Shown: positions 1 through 11,288 of the stretch, in pieces
Layout: the number at the start of each line of letters is the position of its first letter
Numbering within the stretch: the first letter of the stretch is position 1
Origin: Cryoendolithus antarcticus
Taxonomy: Eukaryota > Ascomycota > Dothideomycetes > Cladosporiales > Cladosporiaceae
Length of the DNA: 64,000 nucleotides
Assembly: GCA_002077065.1 (NCBI GenBank)
Contig: NAJO01000022.1
Location: 682,001-746,000 of the forward strand
Direction of reading: 5' to 3'
Notes under the pieces: model-generated
Seen by the model: the letters and a program-made list of their open reading frames with translations, nothing else
Database searches by the model: none
What the model was told of the DNA's origin: nothing
Position numbers and translations under genes: made by a program

Positions 1-466
1 TTAAATTACTGGTGGCGAATCATGGGACGGGTGGGGTGAAGGCACATGGGAATGGGGTGGCGAATGGAGGGAGGGCGGTGCACGCACGGTAGGATAGTGT
101 TGTAGCATCGAAATGATTTAAAAGCGAAGTATTGGGCTGGTCTGTTTGTACATGGGAGCAGTTGGTGTAGGACTAGGTTGCATACGGTGAGCCAGCAGCG
201 TATCAAAGCTGGCATATCCCAAAAATCATCCACCATCGAGAGCACAGAAACCTTTGGGGAAGCTCGCTCTTGCCACTGTCCGCCGCGATTTCCTGTTGTC
301 AAGAGGCAAGAGGTGTGATTGCCTCCTACATGCACGTCAACAAAGCCGTCTTCTGACTTCACTCGCTCTCCCATGCAACGAACACACTTCTTGCCTTCAC
401 AGTCCAATCGCACGACAGACCCCCAACGGAACAATCACGCTCACTTCACATCCAGTCGAAATCACA
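1..466. other. Upstream region of the aquaporin gene, no gene seen
   Basis: I see no convincing coding sequence here. The pyrimidine-rich stretch just before 467 looks like the 5' leader of the aquaporin gene. The left part may belong to the neighbouring locus outside the window. Confidence 0.5.
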
Positions 467-1673
467 ATGGCAGACACCACCCTCCCTCTCCACCACGGCC
501 CCCCTCCACCCACCAAACCCCTCACATCAAAACCCCACCACCCCCTCCCCTCCTCCCTCCGCGACCGCCACCTCGCGTTCCTCTCTGCTCCGATCTACAA
601 CCTCCTCATCTCAACCCTCTCCGAATTCCTCGGCACAACCTTCTACCTCTTCTTCGCCCTCTCCTGCTCGCAAATCGCCCACACCCCAGCCCTTCCCGGT
701 GTGCCAGCCGCGGATCTGGCTGTGGCAGTGCTGATCCCGACGGCAGCGCTGCTGTACACGGCCTTGGGTTTTGGGTTTAGTCTGCTGGTTTGGGGATGGG
801 CTTTCTTCAAGGTTACCGGGGCGTTGTTTAGTCCGGCTGTGGCGGTGGGTATGGTCGTGCTGGGGACGTTGAAGCTGGGACGGGCGGTTGGGGTGATCTT
901 TGCGCAGTTTGCGGGGGCTCTGGCGGCGGCGGGGTTGGTGAGTGGGTTATTTCCGGGGAGGCTGAGAGGGGAGACGACGCTGGGGGCGGCGACTAGTGTT
1001 GTGAGGGGGTTTTGTGAGTGGCTGTAGCAGAGGGCAAGAAGAGGAGAGAGTTGCTGACGAGAGAGTAGTCATCGAGATGTTGTTGACGGCCGCATTCGTC
1101 TTTTCGGTGTTCGTGCTGGCTGCTGATAAACATAAGGGAGGTGTGAGTATACACCTCACTCACCAAGTGTCTACCGAGAACTGACTTCCATTGCAGTTCC
1201 TAGCGCCCATCGGCATCGCTCTCTCCCTCTTCCTGGCCCAACTCGTCGGCCTCCCTTTCACAGGCGCCGGCCTGAACCCAGCCCGCTCATTCGCCACCGC
1301 AGTGCTGAACCGCCACTTCCCGACCTACCACTGGATCTACTGGCTCGCGCCAATGGTTGGCGGCGTTCTCGCAGCAGGTTTCTACAAGCTGACGAAGTTC
1401 CTGGAGCTCGAGACTGCGATTGGAATGCGTGGCGAAAGCGCACTTGGGCATAGGCGTGGAGTCAGCAATGCTAGCAGCAATGCAACGGCTGGGGGTGTTA
1501 TGGCTCAGGCACATCATGGACATGTTTTGCATCCGGTGCAGGAGCATGGGGATCTTGAGAAGGGATCGCAGGGTGGCATTGGTGGTGTCGGAGTGCATGA
1601 TGCGAATGCGAGTGATTCGGATACGACGAACGACTTGCGCTCACCGAGAGGAAGTGGACAGCGCGAGCACTGA
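467..1673 (+). CDS. Aquaporin / major intrinsic protein
   Basis: Membrane channel for water or small solutes. Three exons: 467-1013, 1069-1142 and 1197-1673, giving 365 residues. Both introns (55 and 54 bp) have GTGAGT donors. The second splice joins the FIEMLLTA helix to FLAPIGIAL, as in other fungal aquaporins. I chose the ATG at 467 because the hydrophobic core starts about 45 residues later and the N-terminus is the usual Pro-rich tail. The second pore box is canonical NPAR (residues 234-237). The first reads SPA (122-124) instead of NPA. The C-terminal tail is hydrophilic and rich in Gly, His and Asp. The family is clear; the substrate (water, glycerol or other) cannot be read from this. 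The SPA box is unusual and may change selectivity. Confidence 0.9.
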
Positions 1674-2511
1674 CAACCCGACTCATCCGGCGAGGTCTGA
1701 AGTGTGGTCTCGACGAGCTTGGAAAGTACAGCAGGGAGGAACAGTGCATTTGTTGCATCTTTGAAAACCGAGCGCGGGAGAAACAGAAGGGATTTGCAAG
1801 TAGATGACACTGGAACGAGAATACCTAGCTAGGCATCGGTAAATAGCTTGATAGATCAGCAGAGTACGCTCGTTGCTACCATGCGCTGGCCGCACTATAT
1901 CGCCATGTCTTCCAGGTGCATTGTTTCGCAATTGTGATGGAGCCGGTGATGGCCTCCCGATCGTCTCCCAACAGTTCGCAGATCATCATCGTCAGACCTG
2001 CCAAGAGTCCCCTTTCTATTTCCACCTGCATTCCGGGGTAACCATGCTCCGCCACCCAGGCTGATCATGCATGTAACTGTACGATGAACACGAGGCGCCG
2101 GCACCGCTGACCCCGAATGCTGCAGCAACTCCTGTTTTCGTGCATCAATGTGAGAAGGAGCAGGATATCACATGCTTCATCAGACACATTCATTTGGAGT
2201 ATTCACTACACTCGAGAGAACAACAGTCGTTTCAGGGTCGTTCCTGCCGATCAAGCCCGCCTCGTCACCTGATTCGTCACCACCTAAGAGTCGTTGCGCG
2301 ACAACCAAAGCGCTACCCTGCTTTGCGACTCCCTCCGCACACACGACACTCGCTACCAGCAACACCCATCGACAATAGCATATTATTCACCGCTCCACCG
2401 TCGCATACACTGCGCGCTACCTCCGCACCCTGCTGACGACCCCTTCGTCGCTCCCGGCGCTTCCGCCTCTGTCAATCACCCCCATACAACAACACTGGCC
2501 GCGCCGCCACC
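1674..2511. other. Intergenic region and probable 5' leader of the next gene
   Basis: Short open frames here have no recognisable content. From about 2250 to 2511 the DNA is C-rich and T/C-rich (ACCC, CTCC runs), typical of a fungal core promoter and 5' UTR for the gene at 2512. Confidence 0.5.
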
Positions 2512-4772
2512 ATGCGCTTCACTTTCGCAGCACTCGTATCCGCCCTCCTGGCCTTCACGCCCTTCGTCTCAGCAAGCAGCGGCATACTCCAATCGCGCTC
2601 GCTAGCGCAATGCCAGCAGAATAGCAGCTTCAGCGCCTCCCTCTTTGACGTCCTCTTCACAGCCGATGATGGAATCCTAGACTTCAACATCACCGGTGTG
2701 AGTACCGTGCAAGGCAATGTCACAATCGAGCTGGTCGTCTTCGCGTACGGACTTAAGGCATACACCAAGACTATCGACCCCTGCCAGTCGGATCTGGAGG
2801 GTCTGTGTCCTATGCAGCAGGCGCCATTGAACATCAAGAGTAATACGCAAGTGCCCGCAGATGCGCTTCGACAGATTCCAGGGATCACGTACACGGTGCC
2901 GGATTTGGATGCGAAGGTGCAGGTCTACTTCAATCTGACGAGTACTGGGCAGTCTGTGGCTTGTGTAGAGGCCGAGCTGTCGAATGGAAAGACTGTGTAT
3001 CAATCGGCCGTGGGCTGGAGCATTGCCTGTGTGTCTGGACTGGCTTTACTGGCTTCTGCGGTGACTGCTGGACTTGGACACTCGAACACTGCTGCGCACG
3101 TGGCTGCGAACGCTATGGCGTTGTTCGGATACTTCCAGGCGCAGGCATTCATTGGCATGACCGCTGTGTCTTTACCACCTATCGTTTCGGCATGGACACA
3201 AAACTTCCAGTGGAGCATGGGCATCATTCGCTTGGGCTTCTTGCAAGACATCGCAACATGGTACCAGCGCGCTACTGGTGGCACGCCTTCCACCGTACTC
3301 TCGAATCTTAGTCAGACGTCAGTACAGGTGCAGAAGCGCAGCATCGACGCGTACTCCCACGCTATGGAAGCCGCAATCAGCAACCTCAAGCGAAGCGTTC
3401 TGGGCGCCCGTAGTAACGCTGGCGGGCCCAGCAACACCGACTCATCCAACACCGTCATTGTCAAAGGTATCGACCGAGTTGGCTTCCGAGCTGGGATTGA
3501 GGAGTCGAACATCTTCATGACAGGCTACATGATCTTCATCGCCTTCGTCATGTTCACGATCATCGGCGTGCTCCTTTTCAAGGGTGTTTGCGAGCTACTG
3601 ACCCGAGCTGGCCGCATGAAGGGTGACAAGTTCAAGGACTTCCGCAATGGCTGGACGACTGTGCTGAAGGGGATCATGTTCCGTATTGTGCTTATTGGCT
3701 TCCCGCAGATGGTCGTTCTGTGCTTCTGGGAATTCACACAGCGCGACTCTGGAGCGATCGTGGTCTTGGCTGTCTTCACCATCTTCGCTATGCTGTCTAT
3801 CCTAGCATGGGCTGCGAGTAAGGTCATCCGACTTGCGAGACGCAGTATCTCGATGCACAAGAACCCGGCATACATCCTTTACTCAGATCCGGTGTCTCTC
3901 AACAAGTGGGGCTTCCTTTACGTGCAGTTCAAGGCTACGGCATACTTCTGGGTCGTGCCTGCTTTGATCTACATTCTAATCAAGGGACTGTTCGTCGCTC
4001 TTGTACAAAGCAGTGGAATCATTCAAGCTATCGCATTCGTGGTCATTGAGGCACTTTACCTCATAGCGGTCTGTGTGATGCGGCCATACATGGACAAGAA
4101 GACGAACGGATTCAACATTTCGATCTGTGTGATCAACTTTCTGAGCTCGATCTTCTTACTTGTGTTCACCGAGATCTTCAACCAGCCCGTAAGTACCCTC
4201 GATACTCTTCGATTAGGTTTCATCACTGACACAACAAACAGGGCATCGTCACCGGCGCCATGGGTGTGATCTTTTTCGTCTATAACGCAGCCTTCTCACT
4301 CATCCTGCTTATCATCGTCCTCGTCGCCAGCATCATCGCCGTTTTCGCCAAGAACCCAGACACACGCTATCAGCCCATGCGCGACGACCGCGGCAGCTTC
4401 ATCAAGTCTTCGAACAACTTGAACACTGAGCTCGACGCACTTGGCGCTACAGCTCGTGGCGAGTCCCGCCACCACAAGGGCGCGAGGATAGAGGACGACG
4501 ACGACTCGTGGTCGGGCGCTAGTGGCGACCCGAAGCACGGGATGCAAGGGCAGACGGCGTATATGGGAAGCCACAACAACTCGTACTCGGACGCGCCGCC
4601 GAGGAGTCCAGGGTTCCAGTCGGATGCTGCGAGTGGAAGGCACGCAGCACCGCCCAGCTTCCAGAGCAGAGGCGGCACTGCGAGCCCTTATGACAACTCA
4701 CGGAATGGATCGTTTCGGGGACAAGGGAACGCTGCACCGAGCCCGTGGCAAAGGGGCGCTGGATATGACTAG
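2512..4772 (+). CDS. FLC/TRP-like membrane protein with ML-like domain
   Basis: Two exons, 2512-4188 and 4242-4772 (53 bp intron, GTAAGT donor), give 735 residues. The order is a cleavable signal peptide (first ~21 residues), a lumenal ML-like domain with paired cysteines (to about 160), then a long polytopic TRP-like domain with about nine or ten hydrophobic helices. A hydrophilic C-terminal tail of roughly 150 residues is rich in Ser, Gly and Asn. This is the layout of the yeast Flc1-3 / fission yeast Pkd2 family. Those proteins act in the ER and plasma membrane in FAD transport, calcium handling and cell-wall maintenance. Which of these roles applies cannot be told from sequence. The splice joins NQP to GIVTGAMG without breaking the last helices, supporting the model. 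Confidence 0.9.
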
Positions 4773-5241
4773 TTGGTGGGCTGCTGTGGATGAGAATCGG
4801 AAGCTGACTGCTGAGAGGCAGCAGCATCGGGACAAGGACGACCTTGTGGACAGTGTTCTGGAGATGTATCTGGACGAGCCCGAGAAGGCGCGATGGATGT
4901 AAATAAGGCATTCGTGTGGTCTGTTTCGGCGTTCGTTCAGACCATTGGGAAGGAAAAGGCACAGTTGCAGCTCGCTGGCTGTTGCATGACTTGGGTGGAT
5001 GGGCTTGGAGATGGCGTTCATTAGTCTTGTGTATAGAAGCTTTTCGCGACTACTTTTGATCTCTTATCAGTACTTCATTACAGGGAAATTCTTCGGGTGA
5101 AGACGCGCTTCGAAACGCGTCCTGAAGCTCAGTCTTGGCATATCAACCTCTCTACACCGCAAGCGAGACCAACAACCCCACTACACCTACACATCCCCTC
5201 CCGCCCTCCCACCTCCGGGCCCAGCGCCCTCCACTCCAACC
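4773..5241. other. Intergenic region
   Basis: Contains the 3' end of the FLC-like gene and a C-rich leader (about 5150-5241) in front of the Arp1 start. No gene seen. Confidence 0.5.
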
Positions 5242-6441
5242 ATGTCCGACCTCCACAACACCCCCATCGTCCTGGACAACGGCAGCGGCACCATTCGCGC
5301 AGGCTACGCCGGCGAAGACCTCCCCAAAGCCTTCTTCCCCTCCTGTGTAGGCCGCCCCAAACACCCCCGCGTCCTCGCCGGCGGCCTCGAAGGCGACATA
5401 TTCATCGGCTCCCGCGCGCAAGAACTCCGCGGCTTGCTCAAGCTGAATTATCCTTTGGAGCACGGCGTGGTGACGGATTGGGAGGACATGGAACGGATAT
5501 GGACACATGTTTATGGCGAGGAGTTGAAGACGCTTAGCGAGGAGCATCCGGTGCTGCTCACTGAGGCGCCTTTAAATCCGAGGGCGAATCGGGAGACGGC
5601 GGCGCAGGTGCTGTTTGAGACTTTTAATGTGCCGGCGTTGTACACGAGCATACAGGCTGTGTTGAGCTTGTATGCGAGTGGGAGGACTACGGGGATTGTG
5701 CTTGACAGCGGGGATGGAGTGAGCCATGCTGTGCCGGTCTATGAGGGGTTTGCGGTGCCAAGTGCGATTCGACGGATTGATGTGGCTGGAAGGGATGTCA
5801 CGGAGCAACTACAGGTGCTGTTCAGGAAGCAGGGACGGGTGTTCCAGACGAGCGCTGAGAAGGAGATTGTGCGCAATATCAAGGAGAAGACGAGTTATGT
5901 TGCGCTGGATCCGAAGAAGGAGGAGAAGGAGTGGGGCAGTGTGGCTGCGAGGGGAGGCGAGGATAAGAGTGTTGAGTACACCCTGCCTGATGGGCAGAAG
6001 CTGAAAGTCGGCACCGAGCGCTTCCGTGCGCCAGAGATTCTGTTCGATCCAGGCACTATTGGGCTTGAGTGGCCTGGCTTGCACCAGATTGTTGTGGATA
6101 GCATCAATCGCACAGATATGGATTTGCGGAAGGCGCTATTTGGAAACATTGTACTCTCAGGGGGGTCTACGATGATCAAGGGCTTTGGGGACCGCTTATT
6201 GCAGGAGGTGCAGCGGCTGGCGGTGAAGGATATGCGGATCAAGATCTTCGCGCCGCCGGAGAGGCTGTATAGTACGTGGATTGGGGGGAGTATCTTGGCA
6301 GGCTTGAGTACGTTCAGGAAGATGTGGGTTAGTGTTGATGATTGGCACGAGAGTGAGTCGGACTGTTCGCCTTCAGAGTATGTACCTGTTAGTGCTCACA
6401 ATTTTACAGATCCCGACATCATACATCAGAAGTTCGCTTGA
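5242..6441 (+). CDS. arp1: Actin-related protein 1 (centractin), dynactin filament subunit
   Basis: Forms the short actin-like filament of dynactin, the cofactor of cytoplasmic dynein. Exons 5242-6352 and 6410-6441 give 380 residues, the usual Arp1 length. The N-terminus carries the nucleotide-binding phosphate loop ([15 protein letters not shown]). GIVLDSGDG and the [12 protein letters not shown] adenosine-binding segment are also present. The last exon encodes only [10 protein letters not shown] and the stop, and restores the conserved WHENPDIIH ending. The 57 bp intron has a GTGAGT donor, is a multiple of three and has no in-frame stop, so an unspliced mRNA would encode a 399-residue protein with 19 extra residues near the C-terminus. 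Identity as Arp1 rather than conventional actin rests on the C-terminal signature and the divergent middle. Confidence 0.95.
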   Translation: MSDLHNTPIVLDNGSGTIRAGYAGEDLPKAFFPSCVGRPKHPRVLAGGLEGDIFIGSRAQELRGLLKLNYPLEHGVVTDWEDMERIWTHVYGEELKTLSEEHPVLLTEAPLNPRANRETAAQVLFETFNVPALYTSIQAVLSLYASGRTTGIVLDSGDGVSHAVPVYEGFAVPSAIRRIDVAGRDVTEQLQVLFRKQGRVFQTSAEKEIVRNIKEKTSYVALDPKKEEKEWGSVAARGGEDKSVEYTLPDGQKLKVGTERFRAPEILFDPGTIGLEWPGLHQIVVDSINRTDMDLRKALFGNIVLSGGSTMIKGFGDRLLQEVQRLAVKDMRIKIFAPPERLYSTWIGGSILAGLSTFRKMWVSVDDWHESESDCSPSEYVPVSAHNFTDPDIIHQKFA

Positions 6442-7726
6442 GAGACCGTTCGACGTTTACAGAACGAACCAGAGACTGGACCACCGAGGCGTCACAGCCG
6501 ATCCCATGCTGCATGTAATGATGGAAGACTCCCGTTGGCCTGGCAGGCTTTTCGGGACGATCCAAAGTATGGCGCGACTGGAGCCAGCTCCAGTCGATGA
6601 TGTTCAGACCCTCGGGCTGGAGACTGTCAGCAAAGAAATGCGCGCGGCACGACAGGAGCTGCTCCGTACTCCGGTCGGCAAAAAATGGGACCCGAGAGGA
6701 ACATTCTTCGTGGAGGCAGCCTGACAGCTTTCAAAATTTGTGTTGACACTGCTGTTTCTTCAGACGAGAACACGTGGCTGCGACGTCGTCTCGCAGTGCA
6801 CGACTACGACTCTCTTCGGACCACGCCGACAACAAACGCCTAGGCGCGGCACAGCCATTGAGACGGCTAGAGCATTGGCATCCACAACAACACTGCAGTA
6901 GCGGTGTGGAGAATGCGGGGAACCCGTTTGCAGAGAGTTCACGGGTCGCAGTCAGAGTTTTGCGTCTCGCACGCGGCGAAGGTAGATCAGGTACCGTACC
7001 GCCTGGATCTGAAATGCATGGGAAAGCTGACCCCAAAAGAGGGGAGTTCTTAGTGGTATCCGGCGATGTAGCTCGTAGATGAGGCTAGATGCGAATGTTA
7101 AAGCCACGACGAGGTCAGTTGGGCACCTACTCATGACCAAAACACGACTCATAGCGTGCGCGTGTCTATTCTACGCATCGCACCATCGCAGGCGCAACAA
7201 CGTGGCCAGCAACTCCATCAGCGACTGGATATCGTCGACTGCGTGACGCGATCGACCGTAACCGCGAAGTCCGGGCGCGCGACAGTGCGAAGCAATCGAT
7301 TACCCCCTCGATTCCACTCTGTATGCTACCTTGGCAAGAGGTGATGTTTCGATTACCCCCAGGAAACTTATAACTGGCGCCCGCTGTACCCGTGACGCGC
7401 CAGTCAGCCTTGCCGTGGTACACCGCGTGATGTTGGAATGTGGCGTTTGAATGGCGACATGTTTCCGTCCCAAACAATCAGCAACAACAGTGCAGTGTGG
7501 CAAGGTATTGGAAGATTCTAGTAGAATGTAGCAGTGATTACTTCACCCTGAGAGCAACGGGACCATGCTAACGGAGATGCAACAATCGAAGTCTCGAAAT
7601 ATTCTTCCAAACTCCGCCGCATGATCCCAGCGCCAGCCGCCAGCCGAGCTCCGTCGCGCTAGTCGACGCACGTGAGCCACGCACGCACCTTTACATAACA
7701 AAAATCTCTGCAAGACTTTGTACTAT

Positions 7727-7758
7727 GCCGTTAACTGGAAAGTCGCTGCCGTTAACTG
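7727..7758. repeat. Two identical 11-bp words spaced 21 bp
   Basis: GCCGTTAACTG occurs at 7727-7737 and again at 7748-7758. Each copy includes the palindrome GTTAAC. The 21-bp period is two helical turns, so both copies face the same side of the DNA, as paired regulator sites often do. They lie about 320 bp upstream of the start at 8072. A binding role is inference only. Confidence 0.5.
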
Positions 7759-7896
7759 CAGTCACATCCAGAGGCGAAGACGTGCGGTCTGCTTGGCTCG
7801 CGAGTGGCAGCCGTTGCATCCTGGGCCATGTGATGTTGGTCCGTACGGTCGCGCAATTTCTGCGGCCCATGACGCCTAGTTATGGGCTTTGTTTGG

Positions 7897-7903
7897 TATA
7901 AGA
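7897..7903 (+). promoter_or_regulatory. TATA-like box
   Basis: TATAAGA about 170 bp upstream of the ATG at 8072, followed by a leader that becomes CA-rich (ACACAATCACAACACCAACA) up to the start codon. Placement fits a TATA-containing, regulated promoter. Confidence 0.45.
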
Positions 7904-8071
7904 GCGTAGGTCGGCTGATTTCTTCTTATTTGCTTTGGAAGGAGTGAAGTCGTGTCAAGTCATCTCAAGTCACCTGATCTGTCGAAACAAAGCAAACAAC
8001 ACTCAAGCTCATTGGCCACTTGCACTCATATAACGTTCGGATCTGTACAACACAATCACAACACCAACAAT

Positions 8072-8554
8072 ATGTCTCGCAACTACTCAGTCACCGAGCC
8101 CCACCCATCAGTCTCCAAGTCTGGCTCCTACATCATCAGCTCAGGCATCGGCGGCGCAGGCAACTACAAGCGCTACAACGCCTCAGAGCTCACCGCCGGT
8201 CCTTCAGCAACCGGCCCAGCATCCCTCGTCGCACTAGCTAAGCAACCTCAACGCGTCGTTCGAACTGGTCGCGGCGGTGCCGGGAACTTCAGCCGCTCTA
8301 CATCTGCAACGGTCGAGGAGCCGCAAAGGATCTTCCAGTTCGACGAGGAGATGGTGAAGCGACGCGAGACGCAGGCACCCGTCTACCACATCGGACGCGG
8401 TGGCGCGGCGAACTTTGTCAATGATGCGAAGCCGAGGGTAGCGAGGATGGGAAGCACGGGTAGTGCTGACTCGGTCTCGTCTGGGGGAAGTGCCGCGAGC
8501 AGTGTGAGGAGCGCTGTGGGACGACTGGGGAGGGTCTTGTCGAGCAGGTCGTAG
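8072..8554 (+). CDS. Small DUF3602 / Par32-like protein with GRGGAGN repeats
   Basis: Single exon, 160 residues, no signal peptide or membrane helix. It carries three spaced copies of the family motif: GIGGAGN (25-31), GRGGAGN (66-72) and GRGGAAN (108-114). The rest is Ser/Thr-rich and probably disordered, ending in SSVRSAVGRLGRVLSSRS. This is the pattern of fungal DUF3602 proteins, of which yeast Par32 is the known example. Par32 is phosphorylated after TORC1 inhibition and inhibits ammonium transporters. That role is known for yeast, and its transfer here is only a possibility. I chose the ATG at 8072 because the CA-rich leader directly precedes it and the upstream extension of the frame has no ATG. 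Confidence 0.85.
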   Translation: MSRNYSVTEPHPSVSKSGSYIISSGIGGAGNYKRYNASELTAGPSATGPASLVALAKQPQRVVRTGRGGAGNFSRSTSATVEEPQRIFQFDEEMVKRRETQAPVYHIGRGGAANFVNDAKPRVARMGSTGSADSVSSGGSAASSVRSAVGRLGRVLSSRS

Positions 8555-8856
8555 GGGTCGAGTTGGCTTCTATCATCTTTGGGTTTAGCAAGGCGTTTTG
8601 GGCACGATCAAAAGTTCGAATTGGAAGGGTCTTTGCAAAGGGACGGAAGCATGTCGATGTGGCTTGGCGGCCTTCCGACTTGGTGTTTATGTACATGATC
8701 GACTTTAGCGGAAACATGCTCAGTAATCTATATCACTTACCCGCAACAGTCTACCTGTAACCATGTGTCTAAACAAGGTTCCCGCCACCTGTATTAGACC
8801 ATCCCGCACTTTGCCCATCGCTGCCATTGGGGAATACACCGGATCCTCTCTCACAA
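8555..8856. other. 3' intergenic region between convergent genes
   Basis: About 300 bp between the stop at 8554 (+) and the stop at 8857 (-). Only 3' sequences are expected; nothing else is seen. Confidence 0.5.
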
Positions 8857-10134
8857 TCAAGTACAAGAACCCCTGAGCATCGTCCCGCCCGCTCCGAACA
8901 CTCCACCGACGGCAGGTGCCACAGAGAGCCCGCGTAGCAGCAGACTCAGCGCACTGCAGAACACATTGCTCGAACTCTCCTCTGCACAAGTCATCGTGAC
9001 CTTCATGTTACCGAGGAGTGGGGACGTCTCGCCTGAGTTCGGTGGTGCCTTGTCAATGACAGATACTGCGTACTGACTAGGCATCTCAACGCCTTTGTAG
9101 TAGTCGCAGATATCTGGGAGGTATTTACATTGCTTACCATCGGGGTTACAGATCGGCGGCTGTGGTGTGCAGTCTTTCTTATCGAAGGGCTGGGACCTGA
9201 TAGATCATATTAGCAAGGACTCAGGTATGTGAGGGGTTATCATCTCTTACAAATCCTTCGCGTCCGTCTTGAAGACAGTCAGTAGCGTGTCGGCCAACTT
9301 TTCAAGATATGGCTTGTCCCCGACACACTCCACAGTCATCGAACACGCCGTGCCTGAGATTGGAATCGGGTCCAGGCCGCATTGCTGTTTGCCTATTCGC
9401 TCCTTGGCTTTCACGAGGTAACTCAGGACCAGCCCCTTGGCATCTTTGCTCGGCAGATTTGGCGTCTTGCCCTCTGTCACGGTGGAGTGATAGATCACTG
9501 GAGCGGTAGCCTTTGACGCTCCCAGCTCAACCGACAACTCGCGCTGGTGCGTACAGTACATCTCAGCATAGCACATACCATAGTCCTTGTCCCGATGAGT
9601 GGCATGGCCGTCGCCCATGAAACAATTGAAGCCGGTATAGCCATACGTAATGGTGCCCATGAACGTGCCCTGTGCCTTCTCGTCGAATGTACCATAACGG
9701 TCGATGTCGCAGGCCCATTCGTCATTGTCAGTCAACGCCTTTGCGTGCCCTTGACAGCCCTCGGCCCACTCAGGAGTATTGCGCTTGCGATAGGCAGTCT
9801 GCGTCGGCTGCTCCATGCTTCCAGGTGAATGATAGTAGTACCCAGTGACGTGGCCGCCGTAATCTGCACAGGCCATGAAACGCATCTGGTCCCATCTGGC
9901 GTCCCGGTCTTCGTCATTCAGCATGCGGGTCTCATTCGCCTGCGTCTGATTGTTCCACATCACTGGTTTCGTCGCTATCGTCAGGACTGAGTCCATCAAC
10001 GGTAGAGCAATGGCTTCGTCAATGGCTTCGCCTGGGACCAAGTCGCCCGACTCGCCGACGAACTCGCCGTCAAAGGGCGCGCCCTGCACGGCGACCGTCC
10101 CCATGAGCAACCATATTGAGGAACGTGAGAACAT
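8857..10134 (-). CDS. Secreted protein of unknown function, Cys-rich
   Basis: Exons 10134-9251 and 9196-8857 (54 bp intron, GTAAGA donor) give 407 residues. The N-terminus is a clear signal peptide (MFSRSSIWLLMGTVAVQGA), so the protein should enter the secretory pathway. Cysteines are spread through the mature part, for example MACADYGG, CQGHAK, NCFMGDGH, GMCYAEMYC and SMTVECVG, and continue in exon 2 (DCTPQPPICNPDGKQC). The protein ends with a mildly hydrophobic stretch. I do not recognise the family. It could be an effector-like or cell-wall protein, but no catalytic motif is visible. The second exon keeps the frame and adds a well-behaved Cys pattern, so I trust the splice. Confidence 0.75.
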
Positions 10135-11288
10135 GTTGATTGTGTGAGGAAACGAAGCGAGAACGTGTGTGAAATTGGATGCTCGGCTGGAGCAGAACTT
10201 ACGTTCCTATGTAGGCTTTGGGACAGCCATAGCGATCTTTGGGTTGATGCTAGTCTACTATGCCGTGTGCAGCTCCAGCATTCAAATTGTAGCAATTGGC
10301 CGAGTCGGCATGCCCGCTCATGGCAGAGGCTGGTGAGGTATGCGTGTATGCAAGCTAGACCGCTCAACAGGAGGTAGTGCCAGCGCTCGGCGCTGCTGCT
10401 CTGCCGCCACGACGTTTTGCGTTCCTATTGATTACTTGCCGTACATTCGAAGGTCTCTCAATGGGCCTTGCGGCTCTGCTAAGACGCCGACTACCAGTGG
10501 TTCGACGCTTGCATGGCAGCTGAGGCAGATGCATCGCAACCCAAAGCTGACGGCATGAACACATATGCAGTGTTAATGGACGGTGGAGCGTGGTGCGAAG
10601 CACATTCATGGTCATACGGCCGGCATGCTCGTCGGGAGCTCCGTGGCATGAGCAAGCAGTCCAGGAGACTGTCTGGTTTGGATGGTTCCTCGCAGCACAT
10701 GTCCAAGTTGCGACATCAATGTCAAGTCCGACGCTACACAGCAAATACTGGGAGTGACCGGCGCGTAGGACCTTTAAGGAAGAGTCGCCCACGAAGAGCG
10801 CGTTGAACCTCGCCCGCGCGTCTGGCCTTGTCGTACCTACGTCTTCTCACCTGAACATCCCCTCGACAAAGATTTGCAAACCTCTAGCTCACATACTCGA
10901 CGGGCGTGTCTGGCACCGCGAGGTGCGATAATCTGTCGTCCAGCAGCGTCTTGGCGTTCTCCAACAAGAATACATGAAGGACTCCCCTGGGAATGTCGCC
11001 TCGGTACTTGAAGCAAAGTGATGCCGACACTGGTCTTGGCAAGGCTCGATACGGCAGCTCGAGCAGGGCGGCAGCCATTTGTTCCCACTTGCCATGTGCT
11101 GCAATCATCCATCCCCATACTGTAGCAATCGCGACCTACGTAATTGTTTGGGGATAGCAAGTAGCTGGGTAACAGCTGCCCGCAATACCCGCCTCTATAC
11201 AATAACTGTTCTGTAAGGCCCCAAAGCGCATTCACGGGTTCCTCATCTCGCATCCTCCTAATTCCACTTACTAAACGATACCGCAATC
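10135..11288. other. Divergent intergenic region
   Basis: About 1.15 kb between the divergent starts at 10134 (-) and 11289 (+), so it holds both promoters. One short frame on the minus strand (11108-10884, 74 codons with ATG) has protein-like composition. I have no support for it as a gene. Confidence 0.45.

Larger units (their letters stand above)
6442..8071. other. Long intergenic region upstream of the DUF3602 gene
   Basis: About 1.6 kb without a gene I can support. An open stretch continues past the Arp1 stop in another frame to about 6724, without recognisable content. The promoter-proximal half holds a pair of identical 11-bp words (7727-7758), a TATA-like box (7897-7903) and a leader with the word TCAAGTCA twice, 10 bp apart (7955-7962 and 7965-7972). 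Confidence 0.5.

Noticed and set aside
6332..6724. Open frame continuing past the Arp1 stop
   Set aside because: It overlaps the coding frame of Arp1 at its start and has no recognised motif beyond it.
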